This document shows positions 1 through 7,798 of a stretch of DNA of 53,504 bases, one piece after another. Each line of letters starts with the position of its first letter. Within the stretch, counting starts at the first letter, position 1. This DNA comes from JBCAWW01 sp039024315 (lineage in GTDB: Bacteria; Bacteroidota; Bacteroidia; J057): positions 1-53,504 of the forward strand of contig JBCCQN010000028.1 in the NCBI GenBank assembly GCA_039024315.1. The letters are read 5' to 3'. Under the pieces are notes generated by a model. The model saw nothing but the letters and a program-made list of their open reading frames with translations. It did no database searches and had not been told where the DNA came from. A program made the translations under genes and the position numbers.

Positions 1-234
1 CGCACGATAGGTGTTGTTGGCTACGATGCCTCCAACTTTGGCAGCGGCCAGAAAGACATATTCTGGTTTTTCAGCCTTGAAAAAGGCTGCGACTGCTTCC
101 TGACTGCGTAGATCTAGTTCTTTAGAGGTACGAACAACAATGTTGTCGAAACCTTCAGATTTGAGTCTACGAACGATAGCAGATCCTACCATGCCGCGGT
201 GTCCCGCGACATATATCTTAGCCGACTTGTTCAT
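1..234 (-). CDS. fcl: GDP-L-fucose synthase, N-terminal part (runs off the left edge)
   Basis: GDP-4-keto-6-deoxymannose epimerase/reductase, the second and last step from GDP-mannose to GDP-L-fucose in the cytoplasm. Only the first 78 residues are in the window. They start MNKSAKIYVAGHRGMVGSAI, giving the SDR nucleotide-binding glycine motif GHRGMVGSA, and continue to the family signature LAAAKVGGI followed by VANN near residues 65-74. The ATG at 234-232 overlaps the end of gmd by 17 bases, so the two are almost certainly translated from one message. The gene is too short for standard ORF listings because it has no stop inside the window. Gene identity is clear from the N-terminal signatures and from its pairing with gmd; the catalytic Tyr/Lys are outside the window. 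Confidence 0.93.
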   Translation of the reverse strand, partial: MNKSAKIYVAGHRGMVGSAIVRRLKSEGFDNIVVRTSKELDLRSQEAVAAFFKAEKPEYVFLAAAKVGGIVANNTYRA

Positions 235-1258
235 GCAGTACTCTCTTTTTAGCCTCTTCGAGGTCGTTTTTCATCATAATTTCCACCAATTCGTCGATAT
301 CGACTTTTGGCACCCAACCTAGCTCTTCTTTAGCTTTGGTTGGATCGCCGATAAGCAATTCAACTTCTGCTGGACGGAAGTACTTAGGATCCACTTCAAC
401 GATGAGCTTACCGGTTTTGGAGCAGTACCCTTTTTCGTCAACGCCTTCACCTTTCCAAACGATATCAATATCAATGTGCTTGGCGGCTTTTTCGACAAAC
501 TGACGGACGGTGTACATTTTACCAGTAGCAACCACAAAGTCTTGTGGCTCGTCTTGCTGAAGCATCATCCACATCATTTCAACGTACTCTTTGGCATAGC
601 CCCAGTCGCGCTGAGAGTCCATATTACCAAGACGAAGTACGTCGGCCAATCCGTGATGGATTTGAGATAGGATGGTGGTGATTTTACGCGTTACGAAAGT
701 TTTTCCGCGACGCTCAGATTCATGATTGAAAAGGATACCATTACAAGCATACATTCCGTAAGACTCACGGAAGTTTTTGACAATCCAAAATCCGTATAGT
801 TTCGCTACACCATAAGGGCTACGTGGGTAGAAAGGTGTAGTTTCTGTCTGGGGAATTTCCTGAACTTTACCGTAAAGCTCAGAAGTTGAGGCTTGGTAAA
901 AACGAGCATTGGGGCATTGATTTTGCATCGCGTCCAAGAGGCGAAGCGTACCAACAGCATCTACCTGGGCAGTGTATTCCGGCACATCAAAGGACACCTT
1001 TACATGACTCTGAGCTCCCAAGTTGTAGATTTCATCAGGTTGGATCTGACGGAGCAATTTGTTGAGGTTTGCGCTGTCAGAAAGGTCACCATGGTGAAGG
1101 CTAAGGCGCTCATGTCCCATCAAGTGCTCGATGCGCTGTGTATTAAATACACTTGCACGACGGATGATACCATGAACTTCGTAACCTTTTTCAAGAAGAA
1201 GCTCGGTTAGAAAGGAACCGTCCTGTCCGGTAATCCCGGTAATGAATGCTTTTTTCAT
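218..1258 (-). CDS. gmd: GDP-mannose 4,6-dehydratase
   Basis: Converts GDP-D-mannose to GDP-4-keto-6-deoxy-D-mannose, the precursor of GDP-L-fucose and related deoxysugars. The 346-residue protein has the usual family length. The NAD(P)-binding motif GITGQDG is at residues 8-14, followed by HGIIRR; the catalytic segment STSELYGK and the active-site YGVAK (YxxxK) are present, as is the family signature NHESERRG. The ATG at 1258 is the natural start because the Rossmann strand begins at residue 3. The downstream gene is fcl with a 17-base overlap, so the pair makes GDP-fucose. Upstream lies a Wzc-like kinase, 92 bases away, on the same strand, placing the sugar nucleotide pathway in a polysaccharide locus. 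Confidence 0.97.
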   Translation of the reverse strand: MKKAFITGITGQDGSFLTELLLEKGYEVHGIIRRASVFNTQRIEHLMGHERLSLHHGDLSDSANLNKLLRQIQPDEIYNLGAQSHVKVSFDVPEYTAQVDAVGTLRLLDAMQNQCPNARFYQASTSELYGKVQEIPQTETTPFYPRSPYGVAKLYGFWIVKNFRESYGMYACNGILFNHESERRGKTFVTRKITTILSQIHHGLADVLRLGNMDSQRDWGYAKEYVEMMWMMLQQDEPQDFVVATGKMYTVRQFVEKAAKHIDIDIVWKGEGVDEKGYCSKTGKLIVEVDPKYFRPAEVELLIGDPTKAKEELGWVPKVDIDELVEIMMKNDLEEAKKRVLHEQVG

Positions 1259-1350
1259 CTAATTAGTTAAAAATGTTAACAGTTTTGGAGTTGGGCATTT
1301 GGCGTTCTTAAGCATATTCCGAATGTCTAAGAAACCTCTACTGCCAACCA

Positions 1351-3717
1351 TTATTCATCGCCGTAGCCGTAGTATTTATCTATATATCCGTAGTTTGAAA
1401 GAGATTTTACATCATTGATCAGAATGCTCACATTCTTGATTTTTTCGCTATCATAGAGTTCATTGATCATGCGTAGATTATCTACATTGGTGGTAGTATC
1501 TCGCACGACATAAACGTTGAAGTCAGTCATTTGCATGATGACGAGATAGTCAGATACGAGGCCAACAGGCGGTGTATCAAGGATAATTGCATCATACTCC
1601 TGACGATATATGTCAAGTAGATCTCTCATCTTATCCGTAGCAATCAAATCCAATGGATTGGTACAAATAGGACCAGAGTGTATCACGTCAAGGTTTTCGA
1701 TATGGGTCTTGTGAACGATCTCTTTGGGATCATTGACTTCACCGATGAGGAAGGTAGCGAGTCCTCTACCATCACCGTTTTCAAAATAACGGGTAACCCT
1801 CGGGCGTCGCAAGTCAATATCGATCAATAACGTACGTTTACCTGACTGGGCAAATACCGCCGCTAAGTTGGTCGCACAGAAAGTTTTCCCTTCTCCTGAG
1901 GAGGAAGAAGTCAGGCCGATAATTTGCTGGGGACCGCCCTCCTGAGTCAAATATTGCAGTTTTATGCGGATCGAACGGAAAGACTCAGCGAGTGCAGTAC
2001 GCGAATCCTTAGGTACGATGTAGCTACTATTCCGGTCATGGCGAGCGATAAATCCTAACACAGGGATATTGGTGCTCGCTTGGATATCTTCATAACCAGA
2101 GATGCTCTTATCAAAGAAGTCTTGTAAGACGATAAAGACTGCTGGGAGACCGACACCAAGGATCAAACCTACCAATATGTAGAAGGCTTTGTTGGGCGCG
2201 ATAGGCTTTTTACCAACCTGCTTAGGAGAGTCAATAATCTCCATATCGACCGAGACTGTCTCTAGTGCTAGTTCAACAAGATTTCGTTGCTCAGTGAGGT
2301 TTTGGAACATCATCGTAGCGACTTCACTATCTTTTTCGATGTTATCCGTCTTGGTTTTGATGCTCGGTAAGGTGCCTAGGGTACCTTGAGCACTGCCGAT
2401 ACGGCTATTTAGGGAAGCCATCATCATCTCCGAAGCCGTAATACTAGAGTTTACATTTTCAAGGATCTGGGTACGGGTATTTTTGATTTTGAGGCGCTGT
2501 ACCTGCACGACTGGACTTGCCTCCCCTAAGTCTGCCAACATTCCTGCTAACTCCTCACTTTGTTTTGAAAGTTGTAGGATCAAATTGGTCAATACAGGAT
2601 CATTTACGCCTAATGAAGTAGGTGCAGGAAGCTCAGTAGCATTGGTATTGCTCTGCAAACGCTGCTGGATACTCTGCAAATATTGCAATTTGGTGCGTTC
2701 GATAGCGCGATCGCCTTTAAGTCTTGATATCTCACTGCTTAAGTTGACTGAAGTATTGACGGGATCAATGGTTCCACCAGTAACGCGGGTTAACTCTTGA
2801 CGAATATTATTAAGGTTCTGATCAACTTTTGCAATCTGTCCATCTAGGATCTCTAAGGTACGTTCTCCTAACTCTCTTTTCTTCGCTAGTTGGTCAGAGC
2901 GATAGTTATCTAGTAGAGAGTTGATGAATTTCTTGCTCACTTCTACCAATGGACTTTCATGACTCAATTGAACAATGTTCGCTTCATCATTAACTAAGCC
3001 AACTTGTAGGCCTGCCATATATGTATCGGCCAAGCCATCAAGAGTATTAATGGTAAAATAGTACTGATCTTTTTGATAAGTATCCCAGTCTTTCTTCCAA
3101 ATAACTTCGAAAGCCAAGAGGTCATCTACATAAGGTTCTCCTACTTTTAGGGTCTTTTCAATATTGACCTCATTGATTACTCGAACGTTCTCGTTATTCT
3201 TGATATCATGTAGATAAACTTCTTTTTCGCTGGCGCGAACGCGGTATTCTGAATCGGAGATTCTTTCGATATAGATAGGAAGCCAAACCAATTGACGGTG
3301 TGCGGAGTCTACCTTAATCGAGAAAGGTACGTCCTTATACTCAATATTAGTTTTGAGGGTCTCCTTACTATAATAAGAGATACCTACATCCATAGATTTT
3401 ACCGACTCCTTGATCAGTCTGTATGAGCTCAACATCCCAATTTCATTGGGAATAGATTTGTTAGGTACCGCTACGTTATAGTTTTTGAGGATAGACTCAA
3501 AAGAGGTCACCTCATTGCTATTTTCGTTGAGAATGATAGAGGCGTTTACTTGATAGATGTTTGTCGCAGCGCGCGCAAACATATAAGCGATGCCACAAAA
3601 CAATACTACACAGATCGCAAATAGATACCATTTGCTGACAAACTTGCCGAGCAATTGCTTGAGATCGATCGTATCGTCTCCGTACGGATTTCCCATGGCT
3701 TGCTTTGTTTGAAACAT
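1351..3717 (-). CDS. Wzc-like polysaccharide co-polymerase and bacterial tyrosine kinase
   Basis: Inner-membrane regulator of polysaccharide chain length and export, with a cytoplasmic BY-kinase domain. The 788-residue protein begins with a Wzz-type domain (first membrane helix near residues 30-50), has a long periplasmic coiled-coil region with the GNVR-like part, a second membrane helix near 510-535, and a C-terminal kinase. Walker A SSGEGKT ends at about residue 612, Walker A' LLIDIDLR is at 630-637 and Walker B IILDTPP at 711-717. The last 13 residues hold five tyrosines (776, 778, 782, 783, 785), the autophosphorylation cluster of this family. A second ATG lies seven codons in. It follows the Wza-like lipoprotein gene by 70 bases, the usual partner arrangement. 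Confidence 0.95.
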   Translation of the reverse strand: MFQTKQAMGNPYGDDTIDLKQLLGKFVSKWYLFAICVVLFCGIAYMFARAATNIYQVNASIILNENSNEVTSFESILKNYNVAVPNKSIPNEIGMLSSYRLIKESVKSMDVGISYYSKETLKTNIEYKDVPFSIKVDSAHRQLVWLPIYIERISDSEYRVRASEKEVYLHDIKNNENVRVINEVNIEKTLKVGEPYVDDLLAFEVIWKKDWDTYQKDQYYFTINTLDGLADTYMAGLQVGLVNDEANIVQLSHESPLVEVSKKFINSLLDNYRSDQLAKKRELGERTLEILDGQIAKVDQNLNNIRQELTRVTGGTIDPVNTSVNLSSEISRLKGDRAIERTKLQYLQSIQQRLQSNTNATELPAPTSLGVNDPVLTNLILQLSKQSEELAGMLADLGEASPVVQVQRLKIKNTRTQILENVNSSITASEMMMASLNSRIGSAQGTLGTLPSIKTKTDNIEKDSEVATMMFQNLTEQRNLVELALETVSVDMEIIDSPKQVGKKPIAPNKAFYILVGLILGVGLPAVFIVLQDFFDKSISGYEDIQASTNIPVLGFIARHDRNSSYIVPKDSRTALAESFRSIRIKLQYLTQEGGPQQIIGLTSSSSGEGKTFCATNLAAVFAQSGKRTLLIDIDLRRPRVTRYFENGDGRGLATFLIGEVNDPKEIVHKTHIENLDVIHSGPICTNPLDLIATDKMRDLLDIYRQEYDAIILDTPPVGLVSDYLVIMQMTDFNVYVVRDTTTNVDNLRMINELYDSEKIKNVSILINDVKSLSNYGYIDKYYGYGDE

Positions 3718-3787
3718 GGCGGTAACGGATTAACGGTTTGTTGTTGTAAATAAATTATTGAACAATGCGTTTTTGCTAAGTTTACCC

Positions 3788-4567
3788 CTAAGGAGTAATC
3801 AGGGCTATCACGGCTACTGTGGTGGTAATACCTGTCAACAGGATATTGATCACCGATAGGTTAGCAAGATTGTGCCTGTTGTTTTTCACTTCCAAAGGTG
3901 GCACATAGACAGCATCACTTGGTTGCAAGTAGAAGTAAGGACTTTGAATCACCTCTGGCTTGGTCAGATCTAAAAGTATTGCTTCGCTCCCCGTTTTTGT
4001 CTGACGGATGAGGGTGACTCTACTTCTATCTGCATAATCATCCAAATCTCCTGCCAAAGCTAAGGCTTCGAAAAGATTGAGCTGATTATTGTAGATATAA
4101 AAGTATCCGGGTTTTCTCACCTCGCCAATGATCGAAATTTTGAAACTCACCAAAGTCGCAAAAACGGTAGCCCGAGGCACTTGCTTTTGGATCACCGCTT
4201 GGATTTCGGCTCGAGCCTCTGCCATGGTCATCCCACCAACGTTAACGGCCCCCATCTCCGGGAGAAAGATATCGCCGTTTTCGTCTACTACGTACCCATT
4301 CAAATAGTTGGTAAGCTCATTTACATTGAGCATACCACCAGTCTTATTGAAGTACTCAACGTTTTCGCTATTGATACTTTTTACTTCTATGGAAAGAACG
4401 TCGTTAAATTGTAATCTATATTGAGGGACCTCATTGGGGATTTCCGTTGGTTCATCAAGCTTGTAAATGTTTTCTTGCAATATTTCCGTTTGCTTGTTAG
4501 AAAGGCAGGAAAACAGTATCCAAGGCAACAATAAGGTTATCCAAAGTAGTGGTCTCTTCAAAGTCAT
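3788..4567 (-). CDS. Wza-like polysaccharide export outer-membrane lipoprotein
   Basis: Periplasmic/outer-membrane part of a capsule or exopolysaccharide exporter (Poly_export and SLBB families). The 259-residue protein opens with a lipoprotein signal peptide whose lipobox ends LFSC, making Cys21 the lipidated residue. Residues about 48-140 form the Poly_export domain (YRLQFNDVLSIEV), followed by an SLBB-like domain with IIGEVRKPGYF near 146-156. A hydrophobic C-terminal segment (about 235-257) is unlike E. coli Wza but common in Bacteroidota homologues. It lies just upstream of the Wzc-like kinase on the same strand, so the two should form one trans-envelope complex. Downstream of cysN by 108 bases. 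Confidence 0.93.
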   Translation of the reverse strand: MTLKRPLLWITLLLPWILFSCLSNKQTEILQENIYKLDEPTEIPNEVPQYRLQFNDVLSIEVKSINSENVEYFNKTGGMLNVNELTNYLNGYVVDENGDIFLPEMGAVNVGGMTMAEARAEIQAVIQKQVPRATVFATLVSFKISIIGEVRKPGYFYIYNNQLNLFEALALAGDLDDYADRSRVTLIRQTKTGSEAILLDLTKPEVIQSPYFYLQPSDAVYVPPLEVKNNRHNLANLSVINILLTGITTTVAVIALITP

Positions 4568-4602
4568 AATTAATTAAATCCTTAACACTGGCGAATTTAA
4601 AT

Positions 4603-4655
4603 AGGGATTCATCCACTTAAAACGAGAACTTGGTGAACTGACTGAATGAATCCCT
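4603..4655. other. 10-bp inverted repeat between cysN and the Wza-like gene
   Basis: AGGGATTCAT (4603-4612) and ATGAATCCCT (4646-4655) are perfect complements separated by 33 bases. The element starts 21 bases after the cysN stop. There is no T run after it on the minus strand, so it is not a convincing intrinsic terminator; it could be a processing or attenuation structure between the sulfate and export genes, or chance. Confidence 0.3.
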
Positions 4656-4675
4656 GAATGGGATGGGCAGTTTGA

Positions 4676-5917
4676 TCAAAGGATCATTCCCGCAGCCACT
4701 GTTTCGTTAGTAAATTCATCAATCAAAATCACACTACCAGTTGAACGATTACGCGTATAGGTATCATGCATCAAGGGAACCGTTGTGCGAATGAGCACAC
4801 GCCCAATATCATTTAAGCCTAAAGTTTTATCATCCTCGACTCGATGCAAGGTATTGACATCGACCTTATAGCGAACGTCCTTGATGATACAGCGGGCGTC
4901 TCTGGTGGTATGTTTGATTTTATATTTGCCTCGTGGTACTAGCTTCTTTTCATTCATCCAACAAAGCATGAGGTCTATGTCTTGGCCTACTTCTGCTTGA
5001 TTTTCGGGTTTGACGATCATATCTCCGCGACTGATATCGATATCGTCTTCGAGCGTCATGGTTACAGACATCGGAGCAAAGGCCTCTTTAATGTTCCCAT
5101 CGGCCGTATCAATTGACTTGATTTTGGAAGAGAATCCAGATGGTAAAATCATCACTTTATCCCCAGGCTTAAACACCCCACCGGCCACTTTGCCAGCATA
5201 GCCTCGGTAATCAGGATATTCTTCTGACTGAGGGCGGATCACATATTGGACCGGAAAACGACTATCTACAAAGTTTAGGTCGTTGCCTACGTGAACTCGC
5301 TCTAAGGCATACAGTAGCGGGGTTCCTTGGTACCATCCCATATTGGATGAGCGTTCAACAACGTTGTCCCCCTTAAGCGCACTGATAGGAAAAAACTGAA
5401 TATCTGGTACATCTAGTTTAGAGGAGAAGCTTTTAAATTCTTCTACCACTTTGTGGAACTGCGCCTCGCTATAATCTACCAGATCCATTTTATTGACACA
5501 GACAAAAAGGTGTTTGATCTGCAACAAGGAGCTGATAAAAGCATGACGCCGCGTTTGCTCCAATACCCCATGACGCGCATCTATCAAAACAATCGCAAGG
5601 TTGACGGTAGAAGCTCCAGTCACCATATTGCGCGTGTACTGGATGTGTCCCGGAGTATCGGCAAGGATAAACTTACGCTTAGGGGTAGCAAAATAGCGAT
5701 AAGCCACGTCGATGGTTATGCCTTGCTCGCGTTCTGCTTTGAGGCCGTCGGTAAGGAGAGCCAAATCTATATGTTCACTGCCGCGACGCTCGGAAGTCTC
5801 TTCGATCACCTCTAGCTGGTCTTCAAAAATTGATTTTGTATCGTATAGCAAACGACCAATGAGGGTGCTTTTCCCATCATCAACACTACCAGCAGTCGAA
5901 AATCTTAATAAATCCAT
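4676..5917 (-). CDS. cysN: Sulfate adenylyltransferase subunit 1 (GTPase)
   Basis: GTPase subunit of ATP sulfurylase; with CysD it makes adenosine 5'-phosphosulfate (APS) from sulfate and ATP, driven by GTP hydrolysis. The 413-residue length fits CysN without a fused APS kinase. G1 GSVDDGKS is at residues 10-17, G3 DTPGH at 87-91 and G4 NKMD at 142-145. The elongation-factor-like beta-barrel domains follow. Start ATG at 5917 puts the P-loop at the N terminus as in homologues. It follows cysD by 74 bases on the same strand, and the separate cysC lies upstream of both. There is no CysH or sulfite reductase in the window. Confidence 0.97.
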   Translation of the reverse strand: MDLLRFSTAGSVDDGKSTLIGRLLYDTKSIFEDQLEVIEETSERRGSEHIDLALLTDGLKAEREQGITIDVAYRYFATPKRKFILADTPGHIQYTRNMVTGASTVNLAIVLIDARHGVLEQTRRHAFISSLLQIKHLFVCVNKMDLVDYSEAQFHKVVEEFKSFSSKLDVPDIQFFPISALKGDNVVERSSNMGWYQGTPLLYALERVHVGNDLNFVDSRFPVQYVIRPQSEEYPDYRGYAGKVAGGVFKPGDKVMILPSGFSSKIKSIDTADGNIKEAFAPMSVTMTLEDDIDISRGDMIVKPENQAEVGQDIDLMLCWMNEKKLVPRGKYKIKHTTRDARCIIKDVRYKVDVNTLHRVEDDKTLGLNDIGRVLIRTTVPLMHDTYTRNRSTGSVILIDEFTNETVAAGMIL

Positions 5918-5991
5918 TAATCTATATTTGTTGAGTGGTTGAAGTGTTGATTTATTGAATCAAGCATTCAATCCATTCTTTTATTCAATAA

Positions 5992-6894
5992 TTAAAAATA
6001 GCCCTGCTTTTTACGATCTTCCATCGCACTATCAGAGCGTTTATCATCAGCCCGACCGCCGCGTTCCGTAGTACGGGTAGCCGCAATCTCGTCAATGATA
6101 GAAGGGATTGTATCCGCATCCGATAAAACTGCCCCCGTACAAGTAGCGTCCCCAATGGTGCGGAAACGGATTTTCTTTTCTACAAATTCTTCTCCTGCCA
6201 ATAGGCTGATATAATCCGTATCGGCCAACCAAACGCCAGCACGGTTTACTACGCGGCGATTGTGAGCAAAGTAGAGGCTCGGCAATTCGATCTTTTCTTG
6301 TTGGAGATACATCCAAACATCCATCTCAGTCCAGTTTGAAATCGGAAAGACCCGAAAGTTTTCTCCTTGAGATTTAAAGCCGTTGAACAGATCCCACAGT
6401 TCTGGACGCTGATTTTTTGGCTCCCACTGGCCAAATTCATCCCTATGAGAGAAGAAACGTTCTTTGGCTCTCGCCTTTTCTTCGTCTCGCCGAGCGCCGC
6501 CGAGACAGCCATCAAAACCGTGTTCCTCAATCGCATCAAGCAGGGTAATGCTCTGCAGCGCATTGCGACTAGGATTGGGGCCTTTTTCTTCTACGGCCTT
6601 GCCTTGATCGATAGAATCCTGTACCGAAGCGACAATCAACTTAGCGCCCAAGCCCTCAATAAAGCGATCCCGAAACTCGATTGTCTCCGGAAAATTATGC
6701 CCTGTATCTACGTGCATCAATGGAAAAGGAATCTTGGCTGGGAAAAATGCCTTTCTCGCCAAATGGGCGATGGTGATAGAGTCTTTTCCGCCGGAAAACA
6801 ACAGTACCGGGCGTTCAAACATAGCGGCAGCTTCACGAATGACGAAAATTGCCTCAGCTTCCAATTGCTGCAAATGACTAAGTCTATAGTCCAT
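5992..6894 (-). CDS. cysD: Sulfate adenylyltransferase subunit 2
   Basis: Catalytic subunit of ATP sulfurylase, forming APS with CysN. The 300-residue protein belongs to the PP-loop ATP pyrophosphatase family: the PP-loop SGGKDS is at residues 34-39, followed by MHVDTGHNFPET, and the C-terminal RxGRADD-like and KKQGYF tail is typical of CysD. The ATG at 6894 matches the usual N terminus (DYRLSHLQQLEAE). A candidate promoter with an overlapping 9-bp palindrome lies 54-101 bases upstream, so cysDN may have its own control separate from cysC. Confidence 0.97.
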   Translation of the reverse strand: MDYRLSHLQQLEAEAIFVIREAAAMFERPVLLFSGGKDSITIAHLARKAFFPAKIPFPLMHVDTGHNFPETIEFRDRFIEGLGAKLIVASVQDSIDQGKAVEEKGPNPSRNALQSITLLDAIEEHGFDGCLGGARRDEEKARAKERFFSHRDEFGQWEPKNQRPELWDLFNGFKSQGENFRVFPISNWTEMDVWMYLQQEKIELPSLYFAHNRRVVNRAGVWLADTDYISLLAGEEFVEKKIRFRTIGDATCTGAVLSDADTIPSIIDEIAATRTTERGGRADDKRSDSAMEDRKKQGYF

Positions 6895-6947
6895 GCGAAA
6901 TTTGAATTTATAGTTGCTAAAATCTCGGTTGAACAGATGATCGGTTC

Positions 6948-6975
6948 GTCAAATATTAAGCCAAATATATTTGAC
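6948..6975. promoter_or_regulatory. Palindromic operator-like site over the cysD -7 box
   Basis: GTCAAATAT (6948-6956) and ATATTTGAC (6967-6975) are perfect 9-bp inverted repeats separated by 10 bases, a two-half-site layout suited to a dimeric regulator. The right half and spacer overlap the -7 box of the candidate cysD promoter. The regulator is unknown. Confidence 0.4.
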
Positions 6976-6995
6976 TCTTCCAATTACCTCCTCAA
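6962..6995 (-). promoter_or_regulatory. Candidate Bacteroidota promoter for cysDN
   Basis: On the minus strand an exact TATATTTG (-7 consensus TAnnTTTG, 6969-6962) is preceded after 23 bases by TTG (6995-6993, -33 element). The spacer is at the long end of the reported range. Predicted start is near 6955, about 60 bases upstream of the cysD ATG. Confidence 0.45.
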
Positions 6996-6997
6996 CT

Positions 6998-7594
6998 TTA
7001 ATACTTTATGTGTGCTTGCAAAGCCTGAAACAGTTTATCCCGACTTGCTTCTAAAGATTCTGTGTGAGTTGTAATTTCTACCCTTGGCTGCAGAGGAGCT
7101 TCAAACGGAGCGTCAATACCCGTAAATTGCTTAATCTCTCCAGCACGCGCTTTTTTGTATAAGCCCTTCACATCTCTTGCTTCGCAAACGGCTAAAGGTG
7201 CATTGACATATACTTCGATAAAGTCAGCCGCACCAATTATTTGACGTGCCATTTCACGAATTTTCACTGTTGGTGAGACAAAGGAGCACAAGCATATCAC
7301 TCCCCCGTCCAAAAACAGCTTGGCGGTCTCTGCGATACGGCGAATATTTTCCGTTCTATCTTCAGGCGAAAAACCTAGATTGTTATTGAGGCCGGTCCGT
7401 ACATTATCTCCATCCAACAATTTGGTAAAATAGCCTTCCTTATGCAGCAGTTGCTCAACTGCTTGGGCTAAGCTACTCTTGCCAGAGCCAGACAAACCTG
7501 TCATCCAGACCACCTTTGCGCGCTGCTTGAGCTGCGCTTCCTTATCCGCTCTCTGCAGAATACGGTCAAATATCGGATGTATATTTTTTGCCAT
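6998..7594 (-). CDS. cysC: Adenylylsulfate (APS) kinase
   Basis: Phosphorylates APS to PAPS, the sulfate donor for sulfotransferases and the substrate of PAPS reductase. The 198-residue stand-alone enzyme has the P-loop GLSGSGKS at residues 33-40, the DGDNVRTGLN substrate motif at 61-70 and the CSFVSP segment at 103-108, whose serine 107 aligns with the phosphorylated serine of E. coli CysC. It precedes cysD by 103 bases. A PAPS-producing set directly ahead of polysaccharide export and GDP-fucose genes points to sulfation of an exported glycan rather than only cysteine synthesis; this is inference from context. Confidence 0.96.
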   Translation of the reverse strand: MAKNIHPIFDRILQRADKEAQLKQRAKVVWMTGLSGSGKSSLAQAVEQLLHKEGYFTKLLDGDNVRTGLNNNLGFSPEDRTENIRRIAETAKLFLDGGVICLCSFVSPTVKIREMARQIIGAADFIEVYVNAPLAVCEARDVKGLYKKARAGEIKQFTGIDAPFEAPLQPRVEITTHTESLEASRDKLFQALQAHIKY

Positions 7595-7798
7595 TTAATT
7601 CTTGCATCTATTGCCTAAAAAAAATCGCCTTTACCATTTAGGTTGAGTAGAGGCGAGCAAAGAATAATAGGAACGTAAATTGTTTTTATCGGAGTAGCAA
7701 TAATTAGATCTTAAAAACCGTCTGCAAGGTAAGTAAAAGCTAGGAGCTTGAACAATGCTTAGACAAACTCCCTTAGATTTCTACTGTAAGCGCTCGGC

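Noticed and set aside
893..1210. Long open frames on the strand opposite gmd, cysN, cysD, mutS2 and the kinases
   Set aside because: They are antisense shadows of well-supported genes, with low-complexity or non-protein-like translations.
7738..7795. Short match (CTTAGACAAA ... CTACTGTAAG) to the interspersed repeat in the gap before cysC
   Set aside because: Only about seven contiguous bases match and the rest of the element is absent.
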